64,000 nucleotides of DNA from Oscillospiraceae bacterium (GTDB taxonomy: Bacteria; Bacillota; Clostridia; Oscillospirales; Ruminococcaceae). Shown here in pieces: positions 1 to 8,103 of the stretch. Every line of letters starts with the position of its first letter. Within the stretch, counting starts at the first letter, position 1. The translations under genes were made by a program, and so were the position numbers. The stretch is from contig SVMX01000001.1 in NCBI GenBank assembly GCA_015067175.1, forward strand, positions 62,001 through 126,000, in the 5' to 3' direction. Below the pieces are notes generated by a model, which saw only the letters and a program-made list of their open reading frames with translations, was not told where the DNA came from and did no database searches.

Positions 1-399
1 TGTCTTGCACATACCAACAAAAAGCAGACCTCTGAAAACAAGCTCCTCTACCATTCCCGCTAGACCCTTTGCAACGGCTTCAAGAGCACATTCGCCAACA
101 GACGAAGTAATTACCAAGCCGTTCCAGAAATTAACCGAGCAGATGGCTATAATCGGAATAAAGAACAGAAAGCCCTTGTAGCTTCCGCTGAACTTACAAA
201 GACCGCATTTCTCGGTTAAGCCATTCTTTTTAATAAAAATCAGCAGCACCGTAAGTATCGCCGCCGCAAGTATCAACGTTATAAGATACGGAACACCTAG
301 ACTTTCAGACACGTTGTTCGCAACGCTTGTGCCCACCACATAAATGATTATCCATATAACCGCAAACCATGTTTCGTCCTTATCGTAAAGCTTTTTCAT
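1..399 (-). CDS. CPBP-family intramembrane metalloprotease (3' end outside window)
   Basis: The first 133 codons of a membrane protein read off the left edge without a stop. The visible part has hydrophobic segments near residues 13-30, 38-56 and 76-92 and then an EELVFRG sequence near residues 118-124. EExxxR is the first catalytic motif of the CPBP (CAAX protease / bacteriocin-processing enzyme) family, glutamate-dependent intramembrane peptidases. The remaining catalytic histidines would lie beyond the window. The ATG overlaps the TGA of the TetR gene as ATGA, and an AAGGTGG ribosome site sits upstream, so the two genes are translationally coupled and probably co-regulated. Family assignment rests on topology plus one motif. 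The substrate cannot be inferred. Confidence 0.8.
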   Translation of the reverse strand, partial: MKKLYDKDETWFAVIWIIIYVVGTSVANNVSESLGVPYLITLILAAAILTVLLIFIKKNGLTEKCGLCKFSGSYKGFLFFIPIIAICSVNFWNGLVITSSVGECALEAVAKGLAGMVEELVFRGLLFVGMCKT

Positions 400-968
400 A
401 CACTTCCACCTTTCATAGCGCCAATCACGCCCATAAACACATTACTCAAAATTTCAGCAAACTCGTTCTCGTTATATTCGAGGGAATTATTCGCAAGCAA
501 ACTCGCTATTCCGTGAGCGGTAAGAAACAGCGTCGCAAACGCTTCCCTGCTCTGCTTCTCGGTGATCTCTGCCTCTGCTTGTAAAATTTCAAAAACAGGC
601 GCAAGTTCGTCATTTGAAATAAGCTCGGCAAAGCGCTTGTCAGCGTATTTATCACTCTGAAACAAAAAACGGAACAGGTGTCGCTCCTCTGCGGCAAATC
701 TGATATACCTCATTCCTATCGCAAGCATGGGGTCGTCAGTATCGGCATCTGCGGCCATGATATATTCGCTGTGAAACTTATCAGCCTCGACATATATCGC
801 GGCTTTAAGCTCCTCAACAGTACTGAACTGGTACATTATCGGCTGCGTGGAGCATTTAAGCTCTGCTGCTACCTTGCGCACGTTCAGCGCCTCTGCTCCG
901 TTGCGGCGAACAAACTCAAGTCCCGCACTGACGATGTTTTCCCTAGTTATTAGTGCTTTCGGGGGCAT
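396..968 (-). CDS. TetR/AcrR-family transcriptional regulator
   Basis: A 190-residue protein starting MPPKALIT, the right size for a TetR repressor. Residues 5-55 form the TetR_N helix-turn-helix (ITRENIVSAGLEFVRR, then a recognition-helix-like CSTQPIMYQF). The rest is an all-helical ligand/dimer domain with no family name I can give. The ATG at 968 is chosen because AAAGGAG lies seven bases upstream; the longer in-frame start at 1004 has no ribosome site and would sit inside the operator. It overlaps the CPBP protease gene by four bases, so that protease is the likely target besides tetR itself. Two palindromes over its own promoter point to autorepression (inference). Confidence 0.9.
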   Translation of the reverse strand: MPPKALITRENIVSAGLEFVRRNGAEALNVRKVAAELKCSTQPIMYQFSTVEELKAAIYVEADKFHSEYIMAADADTDDPMLAIGMRYIRFAAEERHLFRFLFQSDKYADKRFAELISNDELAPVFEILQAEAEITEKQSREAFATLFLTAHGIASLLANNSLEYNENEFAEILSNVFMGVIGAMKGGSV

Positions 969-983
969 GATATCACTCCTTTG

Positions 984-1011
984 ATAACATTTGTTATATA
1001 ACACTTGTTAT
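984..1011. promoter_or_regulatory. Tandem palindromic TetR operators
   Basis: Two adjacent perfect inverted repeats of the form ATAACA-NN-TGTTAT occupy 984-997 and 998-1011. Only the two central bases differ (TT and CT). The second touches the -10 box of the tetR promoter and the first lies just downstream, so a bound repressor would block initiation. Binding by the adjacent TetR protein is inferred from position. Confidence 0.75.
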
Positions 1012-1038
1012 TATAACAACTATAAGTAATTTTGTCAA
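1010..1038 (-). promoter_or_regulatory. Consensus promoter of tetR-protease operon
   Basis: On the minus strand, TTGACA (1038-1033), a 17-base spacer and TATAAT (1015-1010): a perfect sigma-A match. The -10 box overlaps the second TetR palindrome by two bases. Confidence 0.85.
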
Positions 1039-1080
1039 GAGATTTTCAAAAAAATATTCAAATCTTTGAAGAATATAAAA

Positions 1081-1108
1081 ACGCCCGAGAGATTTACCTC
1101 TCGGGCGT
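1081..1108 (-). terminator. Terminator after gatB
   Basis: An 11-bp stem (ACGCCCGAGAG / CTCTCGGGCGT) with a 6-base loop, followed on the minus strand by TTTTATATTC. It sits 15 bases past the gatB stop. Confidence 0.8.
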
Positions 1109-1122
1109 GCGTTATGTGATAT

Positions 1123-2556
1123 TTATTCAGAAAGCTTCTTTCTGATATAATCCTGAATTGCCTTGGGAGAAGCCGCACCCTTCAGCGCCTTGTTAGCCTG
1201 ACCCATAAAGAAGCCGAACACCTTCTGATCGCCGTTCTTGTACTGCTCAACGGGCTTGGGGTTGTTCGCGATTATCTCGTCAACTACCTCTGCAAGCAGG
1301 TCGTTGTCTTCCTTTATCCAGAGATCCTTTTCATCTGCAATAGCCTTAGGATCGCCGCCGTTTTCAGCCATTTCGCCGAGAACTACCTTAGCGTTAGCCT
1401 GTGAAAGCTTGTCACCATAGAGGTACTCAACAAGCTGAGCAAACTGCTTGCCGCTGAACTTGATGTTGTCGAGGTCAAGCTCACCGAGGTTTACGCGGCG
1501 CATGAACTCGCCAACGAGGTAATTTGCAACAGCCTTGGGATTGGAACTGTCCTGTGCAGCCTCGTCAAAGAAGTCGCAAACACGCTTGTCACCGACAATA
1601 GTGTCAGCGTCCTTTACGTTTACGCCGTACTTCTCAACATAGCGCGCAACACGCTGCTCGGGCATTTCGGGAAGAGATGCGCGGATATCGTCAAGCTCCT
1701 CCTCGGTGAAGATGATGGGAGGAATATCGGGGTCGGGGAAATAACGATAGTCGTGTGCGTCCTCCTTGGAGCGCATTGCAACGGTTTCACCCGCAGCCTC
1801 GTTGAAACGGCGTGTCTGCTGGATAACCTTTTCGCCGTTGTCGAGAAGCTCCTCCTGACGGTCGATCTCGATCTCAATAGCCTTTGCGATAGCCTTGAGA
1901 GAGTTGAGGTTTTTAAGCTCTGTACGAGTTCCAAGCTCGTTGCTTCCCTTGGGAGCAATGGAGATGTTAACGTCGCAGCGGATACTTCCCTGCTCCATCT
2001 TACAGTCGCAGATACCCGCGTACTGAAGCAGCAGCTTTATCTTCTCAAAGAATGCAATAACTTCATCAGCGCTGTGGAAATCAGGCTCTGTTACTATCTC
2101 AATAAGCGGAATACCGCAGCGGTTATAGTCTGCAAGGGAAATTCTGTTCACATCATCGTGAACGAGCTTACCTGCGTCCTCCTCGAGATGGATACGGTTG
2201 ATACGAATTACCTTGTCCTCACCGTTCACCTTAATGTCAACATGACCGTCAAGGCAGACAGGACGAGGCATCTGGGAAATCTGATAAGCCTTGGGCAGGT
2301 CGGGATAGAAATAATTCTTTCTGTCCCACTTTGTAAAGCGGCTGATATCACAATTCATAACATAGCCTGCCTTGATGATATACTCAACAGCGCGTCTGTT
2401 GAGCACGGGAAGTGTTCCCGGAAGACCGCTGCATACGGGACAGCAGCGGGAGTTAGGCTCGCCGCCAAACTCGGCAGAGCAGGTGCAGAACACCTTGGAA
2501 TTTGTCAGAAGCTCAGCATGGATCTCAAGACCCATGGTAGGAAAATATGCACTCAT
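1123..2556 (-). CDS. gatB: Asp-tRNA(Asn)/Glu-tRNA(Gln) amidotransferase subunit B
   Basis: At 477 residues it is full length for GatB, the subunit that binds mischarged Glu-tRNA(Gln) or Asp-tRNA(Asn) and phosphorylates the attached side chain before amidation. The N-terminal catalytic cradle begins GLEIHAELLT and contains the zinc-site cysteines CTCSAEF and CCPVCSG near residues 24-45, followed by LPKAYQISQ. The C-terminal YqeY-like tRNA-binding tail ends in a short helix (IQDYIRKKLSE). It is the last gene of gatC-gatA-gatB, 14 bases after gatA, and a strong terminator follows. Its presence implies that the cell makes Gln-tRNA or Asn-tRNA by the indirect route, as is usual in Firmicutes. Confidence 0.97.
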   Translation of the reverse strand: MSAYFPTMGLEIHAELLTNSKVFCTCSAEFGGEPNSRCCPVCSGLPGTLPVLNRRAVEYIIKAGYVMNCDISRFTKWDRKNYFYPDLPKAYQISQMPRPVCLDGHVDIKVNGEDKVIRINRIHLEEDAGKLVHDDVNRISLADYNRCGIPLIEIVTEPDFHSADEVIAFFEKIKLLLQYAGICDCKMEQGSIRCDVNISIAPKGSNELGTRTELKNLNSLKAIAKAIEIEIDRQEELLDNGEKVIQQTRRFNEAAGETVAMRSKEDAHDYRYFPDPDIPPIIFTEEELDDIRASLPEMPEQRVARYVEKYGVNVKDADTIVGDKRVCDFFDEAAQDSSNPKAVANYLVGEFMRRVNLGELDLDNIKFSGKQFAQLVEYLYGDKLSQANAKVVLGEMAENGGDPKAIADEKDLWIKEDNDLLAEVVDEIIANNPKPVEQYKNGDQKVFGFFMGQANKALKGAASPKAIQDYIRKKLSE

Positions 2557-2570
2557 TCCGACACCTCCTA

Positions 2571-4019
2571 TTAAAGCTTGGGCGCAGTGGGAGCAAAGGT
2601 CTGCTCAAACGCGTCTGCGCACTGTAAGATCGTCTGCTCGTCAAAACGCTTGCCGATCACCGACATTCCGATAGGCATACCCTCGCCTGTGTAGCCGCAG
2701 GTCGTGTTTATGCCTGGAAGTCCCGCAATGTTTACTGTAACGGTGCAGATATCTGCAAGATACATCTTAACGGGGTCGTTGTCCTGAGCGCCTATCTTGT
2801 AAGCAACAGATGGCGCTGTGGGAGTGAGGATAACATCAGCAATATCGAATACCTCGTTGTATTCCTTGATTATCTCCTGCTTAAGCGCAAGAGCCTTTTT
2901 ATAATATGCGTCATAGTAGCCGCTGGAAAGCGCATAGTTTCCGAGCAGGATACGGCGCTTAACTTCCTCGCCGAAGCCCTTGGAACGGCTGTCGCGTATA
3001 AGATCTTCAAAGGTTCTTCCCTCGCCGCGGTAGCCGTACTTGATACCGTCAAAACGAGAAAGGTTTGAAGCAGCCTCTGCACAAGCTATGAGGTAGTATG
3101 CGGGGATAGCGTATTTAAGTCCGGGAATGGAACAGTCGATAAGCTGCGCACCCTGAGCTTCTAAAGTCTTTGCCGCTGCAACAACGGAGGATTTAACCTC
3201 ATCATCGATATCATCGGAATAGAACTCCTTGGGCATTGCTATCTTCATACCCTTGACAGACTGACCAAGCTTTGCGGTAAAATCGGGGATATCTACTCTT
3301 GCACTGGTAGCGTCATGTGCGTCCTGAGAGCAAATCGCATTAAGCATAATAGCGCAGTCGTGTGCGTCGTTGCAGATAGGACCTATCTGGTCGAGGGAGC
3401 TTGCAAATGCAACAAGTCCGTAGCGCGAAACTCTGCCGTATGTGGGCTTGATACCCGTAACGCCGCAGAAAGAAGCAGGCTGACGGATAGAGCCGCCCGT
3501 ATCGGAGCCGAGCGCACAAGGAGCAAGCGAAGCCGATACAGCCGCTGCACTGCCGCCCGAAGAACCGCCGGGAACTCTTTCGAGGTCATAAGGGTTCTTG
3601 GTCTTTGCGAAAGCGGAGGTCTGGTTCGAACCGCCCATAGCAAACTCGTCCATAGAGGTTTTACCGAGCAGCACATAGCCCTCGTTCTTTAAGTTCTCGA
3701 TAACTGTCGCGTCATAAGGCGGCACGAAATTCTCCAGCATTTTACTTGAGCAGGTCGTCTTAACGCCGTCGGTGCAGATGTTATCCTTAATTGCTATCGG
3801 GATACCCGTAAGCATGGAAGCTTCGCCTGCGTCTATCTTCTTCTGTGCGTCAGCCGCCATCTCCATAGCCTTGTCCTTTGTTACAGTGATATAGGACAAA
3901 AGCTTGTCATCGGAAGCCTCTATCTTCTTGAAATACTCGCCGCAAAGCTCTGCCGCGCCTATCTCCTTTGTGTCAAGCGCCTTTCTGAGGTCGCGTATTT
4001 TTGCTCTTGTTAAATCCAT
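2571..4019 (-). CDS. gatA: Asp-tRNA(Asn)/Glu-tRNA(Gln) amidotransferase subunit A
   Basis: A 482-residue amidase-signature protein, the glutaminase subunit that releases ammonia for GatB. The glycine/serine-rich signature GGSSGGSAAAVSA with the downstream GSDTGGSIRQPA carries the Ser-cisSer-Lys triad; the lysine is in IAIKDNI near residue 78. The start is MDLTRAK at 4019 because AGGAGG lies just upstream in ATAGGAGGTACGGGT. A longer in-frame ATG at 4037 would overlap gatC and place the ribosome site inside the gene. It is the middle gene of gatCAB. Confidence 0.97.
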   Translation of the reverse strand: MDLTRAKIRDLRKALDTKEIGAAELCGEYFKKIEASDDKLLSYITVTKDKAMEMAADAQKKIDAGEASMLTGIPIAIKDNICTDGVKTTCSSKMLENFVPPYDATVIENLKNEGYVLLGKTSMDEFAMGGSNQTSAFAKTKNPYDLERVPGGSSGGSAAAVSASLAPCALGSDTGGSIRQPASFCGVTGIKPTYGRVSRYGLVAFASSLDQIGPICNDAHDCAIMLNAICSQDAHDATSARVDIPDFTAKLGQSVKGMKIAMPKEFYSDDIDDEVKSSVVAAAKTLEAQGAQLIDCSIPGLKYAIPAYYLIACAEAASNLSRFDGIKYGYRGEGRTFEDLIRDSRSKGFGEEVKRRILLGNYALSSGYYDAYYKKALALKQEIIKEYNEVFDIADVILTPTAPSVAYKIGAQDNDPVKMYLADICTVTVNIAGLPGINTTCGYTGEGMPIGMSVIGKRFDEQTILQCADAFEQTFAPTAPKL

Positions 4020-4033
4020 ACCCGTACCTCCTA

Positions 4034-4312
4034 TCACTCAACTACCTTGGGCACAACATAGCAGTTGTCAGTGTTTTCCGCATTACTGAGCAGCTTTTCT
4101 GTCGGGAACGAGGGCTTTGCAACGTCCTCGCGTGTTTCACAGAATTTGATGCTGTTGTTGTCCTTTGTATCATCATAAGTAAGATCAAAGCTCTTGATGG
4201 TGTCCATAAGCTCGATGATATCGGTCATTTCAGACATAACCTTTTCAAGCGCCTCGTCCTCATAATTGAGCTTGCTCAGCTCGCACAGGTGCTGTATGGT
4301 CTTGAGTTCCAT
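4034..4312 (-). CDS. gatC: Asp-tRNA(Asn)/Glu-tRNA(Gln) amidotransferase subunit C
   Basis: A 92-residue protein beginning MELKTIQHLCELSKL, matching the small GatC subunit that wraps around GatA and holds the GatAB complex together. The early LCELSKLNYEDE helix and the acidic middle are typical. The ATG at 4312 gives normal family length and has AAAGGA ten bases upstream; a longer reading from 4360 would add 16 residues unlike the family. It is the first gene of the operon, with its promoter about 65 bases upstream. Confidence 0.93.
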   Translation of the reverse strand: MELKTIQHLCELSKLNYEDEALEKVMSEMTDIIELMDTIKSFDLTYDDTKDNNSIKFCETREDVAKPSFPTEKLLSNAENTDNCYVVPKVVE

Positions 4313-4375
4313 AAGGTGAGTTCCTTTCAATATAGTTTGGGAGCGACAACACTCCTCCAATTTACATACTATATT

Positions 4376-4404
4376 ATTATATACGATTTTGACGAAATTT
4401 TCAA
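4376..4404 (-). promoter_or_regulatory. Promoter of gatCAB
   Basis: Minus-strand TTGAAA (4404-4399), a 17-base spacer and TATAAT (4381-4376). The leader to gatC is about 60 bases. No riboswitch-like structure is obvious in it. Confidence 0.8.
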
Positions 4405-4445
4405 GTACTAAAAGCTAAATTTATAAAATTAGCTTGGACAAACAT

Positions 4446-4471
4446 AAAAGGCGGCATAAAAGCCGCCTTTT
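4446..4471 (-). terminator. Terminator after purine permease gene
   Basis: A 10-bp stem, AAAAGGCGGC / GCCGCCTTTT, with a 6-base loop, starting 5 bases past the permease stop. The U tract on the minus strand comes from the stem itself plus TATGTTTG. Confidence 0.8.
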
Positions 4472-4475
4472 AGAT

Positions 4476-5837
4476 TTATATCATAACATATTTCAGTATA
4501 AACAGCGCCGCAAGAACATACATCAGAGGAGATATCTTCTTGTGCTTACCTGTTACAAGGTTGATTATCACATAGGAAATAACGCCAAGTGCGATACCCT
4601 CGGAAATGCTGTACATGAAGGGCATAGCCATTATTGCAATAAACGCAGGTACAGCTTCGGTATAATCGCTGAAATCTATCTTTGCAACGGTAGTCATCAT
4701 GAGGAAGCCTACCATAACCAGCGCAGGCGCAGTTGCAAACGAGGGAATTGCAAGGAATATCGGCGAAAGCACAAGCGAAACCGCAAAAAGCAGTGCAGAT
4801 ACCGCTGCGGTAAGTCCCGTTTTGCCGCCCTCCGCAACGCCCGAAGCGCTCTCAACGAAAGTGGTAACTGTGGAAGTACCCATCATAGCGCCCGCGGTAG
4901 TAGCAATAGCGTCGGCAAGGAGCGCACCCTTGATACGCGGGAGCTTGCCGTCCTTGTCAAGCAGGTCAGCCTTGGAAGCAACGCCCATCAGTGTTCCGAG
5001 GGTGTCAAACAGGTCAACGAACAGGAATGCAAACACAACAACCACGAAATCAATGCTGAGTATCTGACTGAAATCCATCTTGAAGAAGATAGGCTCAAGC
5101 GAGGGTACGGTAATTCCGTTGCTGAAATCGGGGAACAGACTTTCGTTCACGCTGGGGTCGTAAAGTCCCGTGAGCTGACAGATCATACCGAGCACCCATG
5201 TTCCAAGTATTCCCCAAAGAATACCGCCCTTTACTTTTTTAACCATAAGGATAGCGGTTAGCAGAATACCGATAAGCGCAAGCAGAACACAGATACCGAC
5301 TGTGTTGAAAGTACCGTTCTCTACCGAGCCTTTGAAAGAAAAGACTGTAACGAGCGTGCTTGAATCAACGACGATATCAGCATTCTGAAGTCCGATAAAG
5401 GCTATGTAAAGTCCTATTCCGACCGTTACGGCGTGTTTGAGCTGAAGAGGAATGGCATTGAATATCGCTTCGCGAACATTCGTCAGCGACAAAACGATGA
5501 ACACAACACCCTCTACCAGTACAGCCGCAAGCGCCGTTTCCCACGAGTAACCCATGCCCTGTACTACGGTATAAGTGAAATACGCATTCAGACCCATTCC
5601 CGGTGCAAGCACAAACGGATAATTTGCCATGAACGCCATAATTATTGTACCGATAAAAGCACATATTGCAGTAGCTGTGAACACTGCCCCCTTATCCATT
5701 CCCGTCTGTGAAAGTATCAAGGGATTTACCGCAAGGATATATGCCATTGTCATAAAGGTAGTAACGCCCGCAATGACCTCCGTCTTAACATCGGTCTTAT
5801 GCTCTTTCAGACGAAACAGCTTATCCAATACATTCAT
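4476..5837 (-). CDS. NCS2/AzgA-family purine (adenine/guanine/hypoxanthine) permease
   Basis: A 453-residue integral membrane protein with about 12-14 hydrophobic segments, the size of AzgA/PbuG-type nucleobase:cation symporters. Family marks are VIAGVTTFMTMAYI near residue 22, APGMGLNAYFTY near residue 78 and VESASGVAEGGKTGLTA in the second half, which line the substrate site in this family. The ATG at 5837 has AAAGGAGG upstream. It appears monocistronic, with its own promoter and terminator. No purine riboswitch is visible in the 45-base leader. The purine specificity is a family inference; which base is carried cannot be read from sequence. Confidence 0.92.
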   Translation of the reverse strand: MNVLDKLFRLKEHKTDVKTEVIAGVTTFMTMAYILAVNPLILSQTGMDKGAVFTATAICAFIGTIIMAFMANYPFVLAPGMGLNAYFTYTVVQGMGYSWETALAAVLVEGVVFIVLSLTNVREAIFNAIPLQLKHAVTVGIGLYIAFIGLQNADIVVDSSTLVTVFSFKGSVENGTFNTVGICVLLALIGILLTAILMVKKVKGGILWGILGTWVLGMICQLTGLYDPSVNESLFPDFSNGITVPSLEPIFFKMDFSQILSIDFVVVVFAFLFVDLFDTLGTLMGVASKADLLDKDGKLPRIKGALLADAIATTAGAMMGTSTVTTFVESASGVAEGGKTGLTAAVSALLFAVSLVLSPIFLAIPSFATAPALVMVGFLMMTTVAKIDFSDYTEAVPAFIAIMAMPFMYSISEGIALGVISYVIINLVTGKHKKISPLMYVLAALFILKYVMI

Positions 5838-5880
5838 TGTTTTTCCTCCTTTTAACAGACGAATTTCGCTGTTTTTCTAT

Positions 5881-5909
5881 ATTTTATCACAATTTTCGCA
5901 TTATTGCAA
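5881..5909 (-). promoter_or_regulatory. Promoter of purine permease gene
   Basis: Minus-strand TTGCAA (5909-5904), a 17-base spacer and TAAAAT (5886-5881), about 45 bases upstream of the start codon. Confidence 0.65.
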
Positions 5910-5919
5910 CACTAAAACA

Positions 5920-7032
5920 TCAAAACACAAAAACAGCCGCACTGAGCAGTATCGCGAGCATAGCAAAGTTCACACAAAGGAACACCGCCATGTATCTTCC
6001 CTTTTTCGCTCCCTCGGAAGCGCTGTAATATCTAAACGAGATAAGGCTTGCGAGAGAAGCTACAGGAGTACCAAGTCCGCCGATATTTACACCCTGCAAA
6101 AGCTCCGCGGCGTTGTTGGTAAAATCCGCAAGCATTGCCGCCGCAGGTACATTGCTTATAACCTGACTTAAAAGCGCGGAAACAACAAGCTCTTTGCCGC
6201 TGAGAAGCTCTCTGACAAAGCTTTCAACAGCGTCGATACTGCTGAGATTTCCAACGAAAATAAAGAAAAAAACGAATGTCAGCAATAAGGAATAATCTAT
6301 CTTAGTGAACAGCATATAATCCGCAATACACATAACCGCAACGGCAACGATAAGGCAGACGATATAGCTGACAATACCTGCAACGGAAAGAACGCTCAGC
6401 ACAAACACAGCCGTGTAAAGCCAAAAACGCGGTCCAGCCTTTACAACAGTCTTGTCCGCAGGCTTTGCTACCTCCGCCTTTTTAACAAGCAACACAGACG
6501 CACACAGCAGCACATAGCCTAACGCAGCAGGCAGAGCGACAGCCGCCATAAATGCTCCGATATCCATACTATAATGGCTGTAGAGGAACAAATTCTGTGG
6601 ATTTCCGATGGGCGTCAGCATACTGCCGAGATTTGCGGCAGCGGTTTCGATTACAATCGTCATGATAAGCTGCGAATAAGCGCTTGTACCTTGATACAAA
6701 CCAAGCGTTAGGGGTACGAATGTAATGAGCGCAACATCATTTGTGACGAGCATTGACAAAAAGAAGCACAGGTTCATCAGAATGAACGCAATAAGCCGCG
6801 CCGAGGACGTTTTTGAGAGAAGCGCGCTCGATATCGCATCAAAAACTCCGAGCGAGCGCAAGCCCGCAACTGCCGCCATAAGACAGAAAAGCAAAACTAT
6901 TACAGGTATGTCAATATAGCCGAGATAAGACTCGTTCGGCGGAACGATAAACATAGTTACAAGCGCCGCAAAAAAGGCTATCACAGCAACGGCGTTGTTT
7001 TTTACAAATTTTAATACACTTTTCATTTTCAC
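5920..7032 (-). CDS. SLC13/CitMHS-like anion permease
   Basis: A 370-residue polytopic protein with about 10 hydrophobic segments. MLVTNDVALITFVPL near residue 93 and the paired half-site SNVPAAAMLADF near residue 290 resemble the two inverted re-entrant motifs of the ion transporter superfamily, and NLGSMLTPIGNPQNLFL is the hallmark of SLC13, ArsB and NhaD-type carriers. Likely substrates are anions such as dicarboxylates, citrate or arsenite, but none can be assigned. The start at 7032 lies four bases beyond the terminator hairpin of the upstream gene and has no clean ribosome site; GGCGGA falls in the hairpin. Expression may depend on read-through. MKS at 7026 is an alternative start. Confidence 0.8.
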   Translation of the reverse strand: MKMKSVLKFVKNNAVAVIAFFAALVTMFIVPPNESYLGYIDIPVIVLLFCLMAAVAGLRSLGVFDAISSALLSKTSSARLIAFILMNLCFFLSMLVTNDVALITFVPLTLGLYQGTSAYSQLIMTIVIETAAANLGSMLTPIGNPQNLFLYSHYSMDIGAFMAAVALPAALGYVLLCASVLLVKKAEVAKPADKTVVKAGPRFWLYTAVFVLSVLSVAGIVSYIVCLIVAVAVMCIADYMLFTKIDYSLLLTFVFFFIFVGNLSSIDAVESFVRELLSGKELVVSALLSQVISNVPAAAMLADFTNNAAELLQGVNIGGLGTPVASLASLISFRYYSASEGAKKGRYMAVFLCVNFAMLAILLSAAVFVF

Positions 7033-7035
7033 AAA

Positions 7036-7063
7036 AAATGTCCGCCGAGATCAGCGGACATTT
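7036..7063 (-). terminator. Terminator after SCP2-like gene
   Basis: A 10-bp stem, AAATGTCCGC / GCGGACATTT, with an 8-base loop and a minus-strand run of six T. The next gene starts almost immediately after it. Confidence 0.85.
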
Positions 7064-7084
7064 CCTTTAACTAAAATTATATAT

Positions 7085-7585
7085 TTACTTCTTTGCCTTG
7101 TAAGCAGCAGGCTTCTTTTCATCTGCCTTTGCTGCGGGCTTTTCCTCAGCCTTGGGAGCAGATGCCTTATCCTCTTCCTTCTTAGCAGGAGCCTTGCAGG
7201 TCTTAGCAGCAGGCTTCTTCTCATCCGTCTTCTTAGCGGGAGCCTTTGTTTCGGTCTTTGCTGCGGGGATAAGAACTGCGAGAGCCTTGAACTTATCGCT
7301 GTCGCCCTCGATCTGAACATAACCGGAAGCAATAGCCTCGTCCATAGACAGTGCGCCGGAGAATATCTTGTCAAGAACCTCGGTAGAAGCTGTTACGGTA
7401 GCCTGCTTGTCGTTATACTCATAAGGCATAACGCTGAGAACGCCGTCCTTAACTTCGATATACATATTTTCTGATACATCAAGAAGATTGAAGTGAACAG
7501 CAACCAGATCCTTAAACTTCTTTGCCTTTGCCTTGCTGCCCTTGAGGTATGCGCTGATCTTTTCGCTGAGTTCGATATTATTCAT
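7085..7585 (-). CDS. SCP2-like domain protein with C-terminal Lys/Ala/Pro-rich tail
   Basis: A 166-residue protein. Residues 1-105 look like a small SCP2-type (sterol-carrier-like) fold: an N-terminal helix, the strand pair MYIEVKDGVLSVMPYEY, a MDEAIASGYVQIEGD helix-strand and a final helix. Residues 108-166 are low complexity, with repeated KKPAAK, KAPAKK and DEKKP units like the tails of bacterial histone H1-like proteins. The tail is strongly basic and probably disordered. A paralog at 37177-37830 has the same two parts in reverse order. The function is unknown; lipid binding (SCP2) plus nucleic acid or polyanion contact (tail) is speculation. The ribosome site AGGAGG is clear, and the gene has its own promoter and terminator. 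Confidence 0.8.
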   Translation of the reverse strand: MNNIELSEKISAYLKGSKAKAKKFKDLVAVHFNLLDVSENMYIEVKDGVLSVMPYEYNDKQATVTASTEVLDKIFSGALSMDEAIASGYVQIEGDSDKFKALAVLIPAAKTETKAPAKKTDEKKPAAKTCKAPAKKEEDKASAPKAEEKPAAKADEKKPAAYKAKK

Positions 7586-7658
7586 GCTAAAATCCTCCTA
7601 ACAGGTAGAAATTTAAACTTACACATTTTATTACAGGAATTGTATATCCTTGTATAGT

Positions 7659-7687
7659 AGTATAACATAACAGCTAATTAAATGCAA
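7659..7687 (-). promoter_or_regulatory. Promoter of SCP2-like gene
   Basis: Minus-strand TTGCAT (7687-7682), a 17-base spacer and TATACT (7664-7659). The leader is about 70 bases. The rest of the 209-base gap 7586-7794 is AT-rich with nothing else recognisable. Confidence 0.6.
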
Positions 7688-7794
7688 TAGTCAATTTCTA
7701 TAAAATTACTTCCAAATAAAAGGGATTTTCATAAGATTGTTAAAAAACAATCATTTAGCAATTGTTAAAATGCTTCGCGATAATCTGTAAACTA

Positions 7795-8103
7795 TTACAA
7801 ACCGTTCCAAAGAAATTTGTCAAGCTTTACTGTGTTGTCATCACACACCTCTACCCCGTCGGCGCGCAAAAGCTCTGCTTGACGGTTTATTCCGCCAAAA
7901 ACGAATGCAGACGAAAGCCTGCCCATGCGGTCAACCACACGATAGCATGGAATATTATCAGGGTCGGGATTTGAATGAAGCGCATAACCGACCACTCTCG
8001 ACCAGCGCGGATTTCCCGCAAGCATTGCTATCTGACCGTAGGTCGCGACCTTGCCGCGCGGTATCTTTTTAACCTGCTCGTATATTTTTTCAAAAGCAGA
8101 CAT
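7795..8103 (-). CDS. MGMT-family (alkyltransferase-like) DNA-binding protein
   Basis: A 102-residue protein matching the C-terminal domain of O6-alkylguanine-DNA alkyltransferases: IPRGKVATYGQIAMLAG and WSRVVGYALHSNP form the winged-helix recognition region with the arginine finger. The active-site motif, normally PCHRVV, reads PCYRVV here. The alkyl-accepting cysteine is kept but the activating histidine is tyrosine. ATL proteins usually lose the cysteine instead (PWHRV), so this is a distinct variant. Activity is uncertain: it may repair slowly or only bind damage. The ATG at 8103 follows AGGAGG and overlaps the upstream stop by one base (TAATG). Confidence 0.85.
   Translation of the reverse strand: MSAFEKIYEQVKKIPRGKVATYGQIAMLAGNPRWSRVVGYALHSNPDPDNIPCYRVVDRMGRLSSAFVFGGINRQAELLRADGVEVCDDNTVKLDKFLWNGL

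Noticed and set aside
1753-2574. A 273-codon open frame antisense to gatB
   Set aside because: Shadow of gatB; no motif or ribosome site.
7085-7585. Histone H1-like DNA-binding protein
   Set aside because: Only the tail resembles histone H1; the N-terminal domain is a separate SCP2-like fold, so naming it a histone would mislead.
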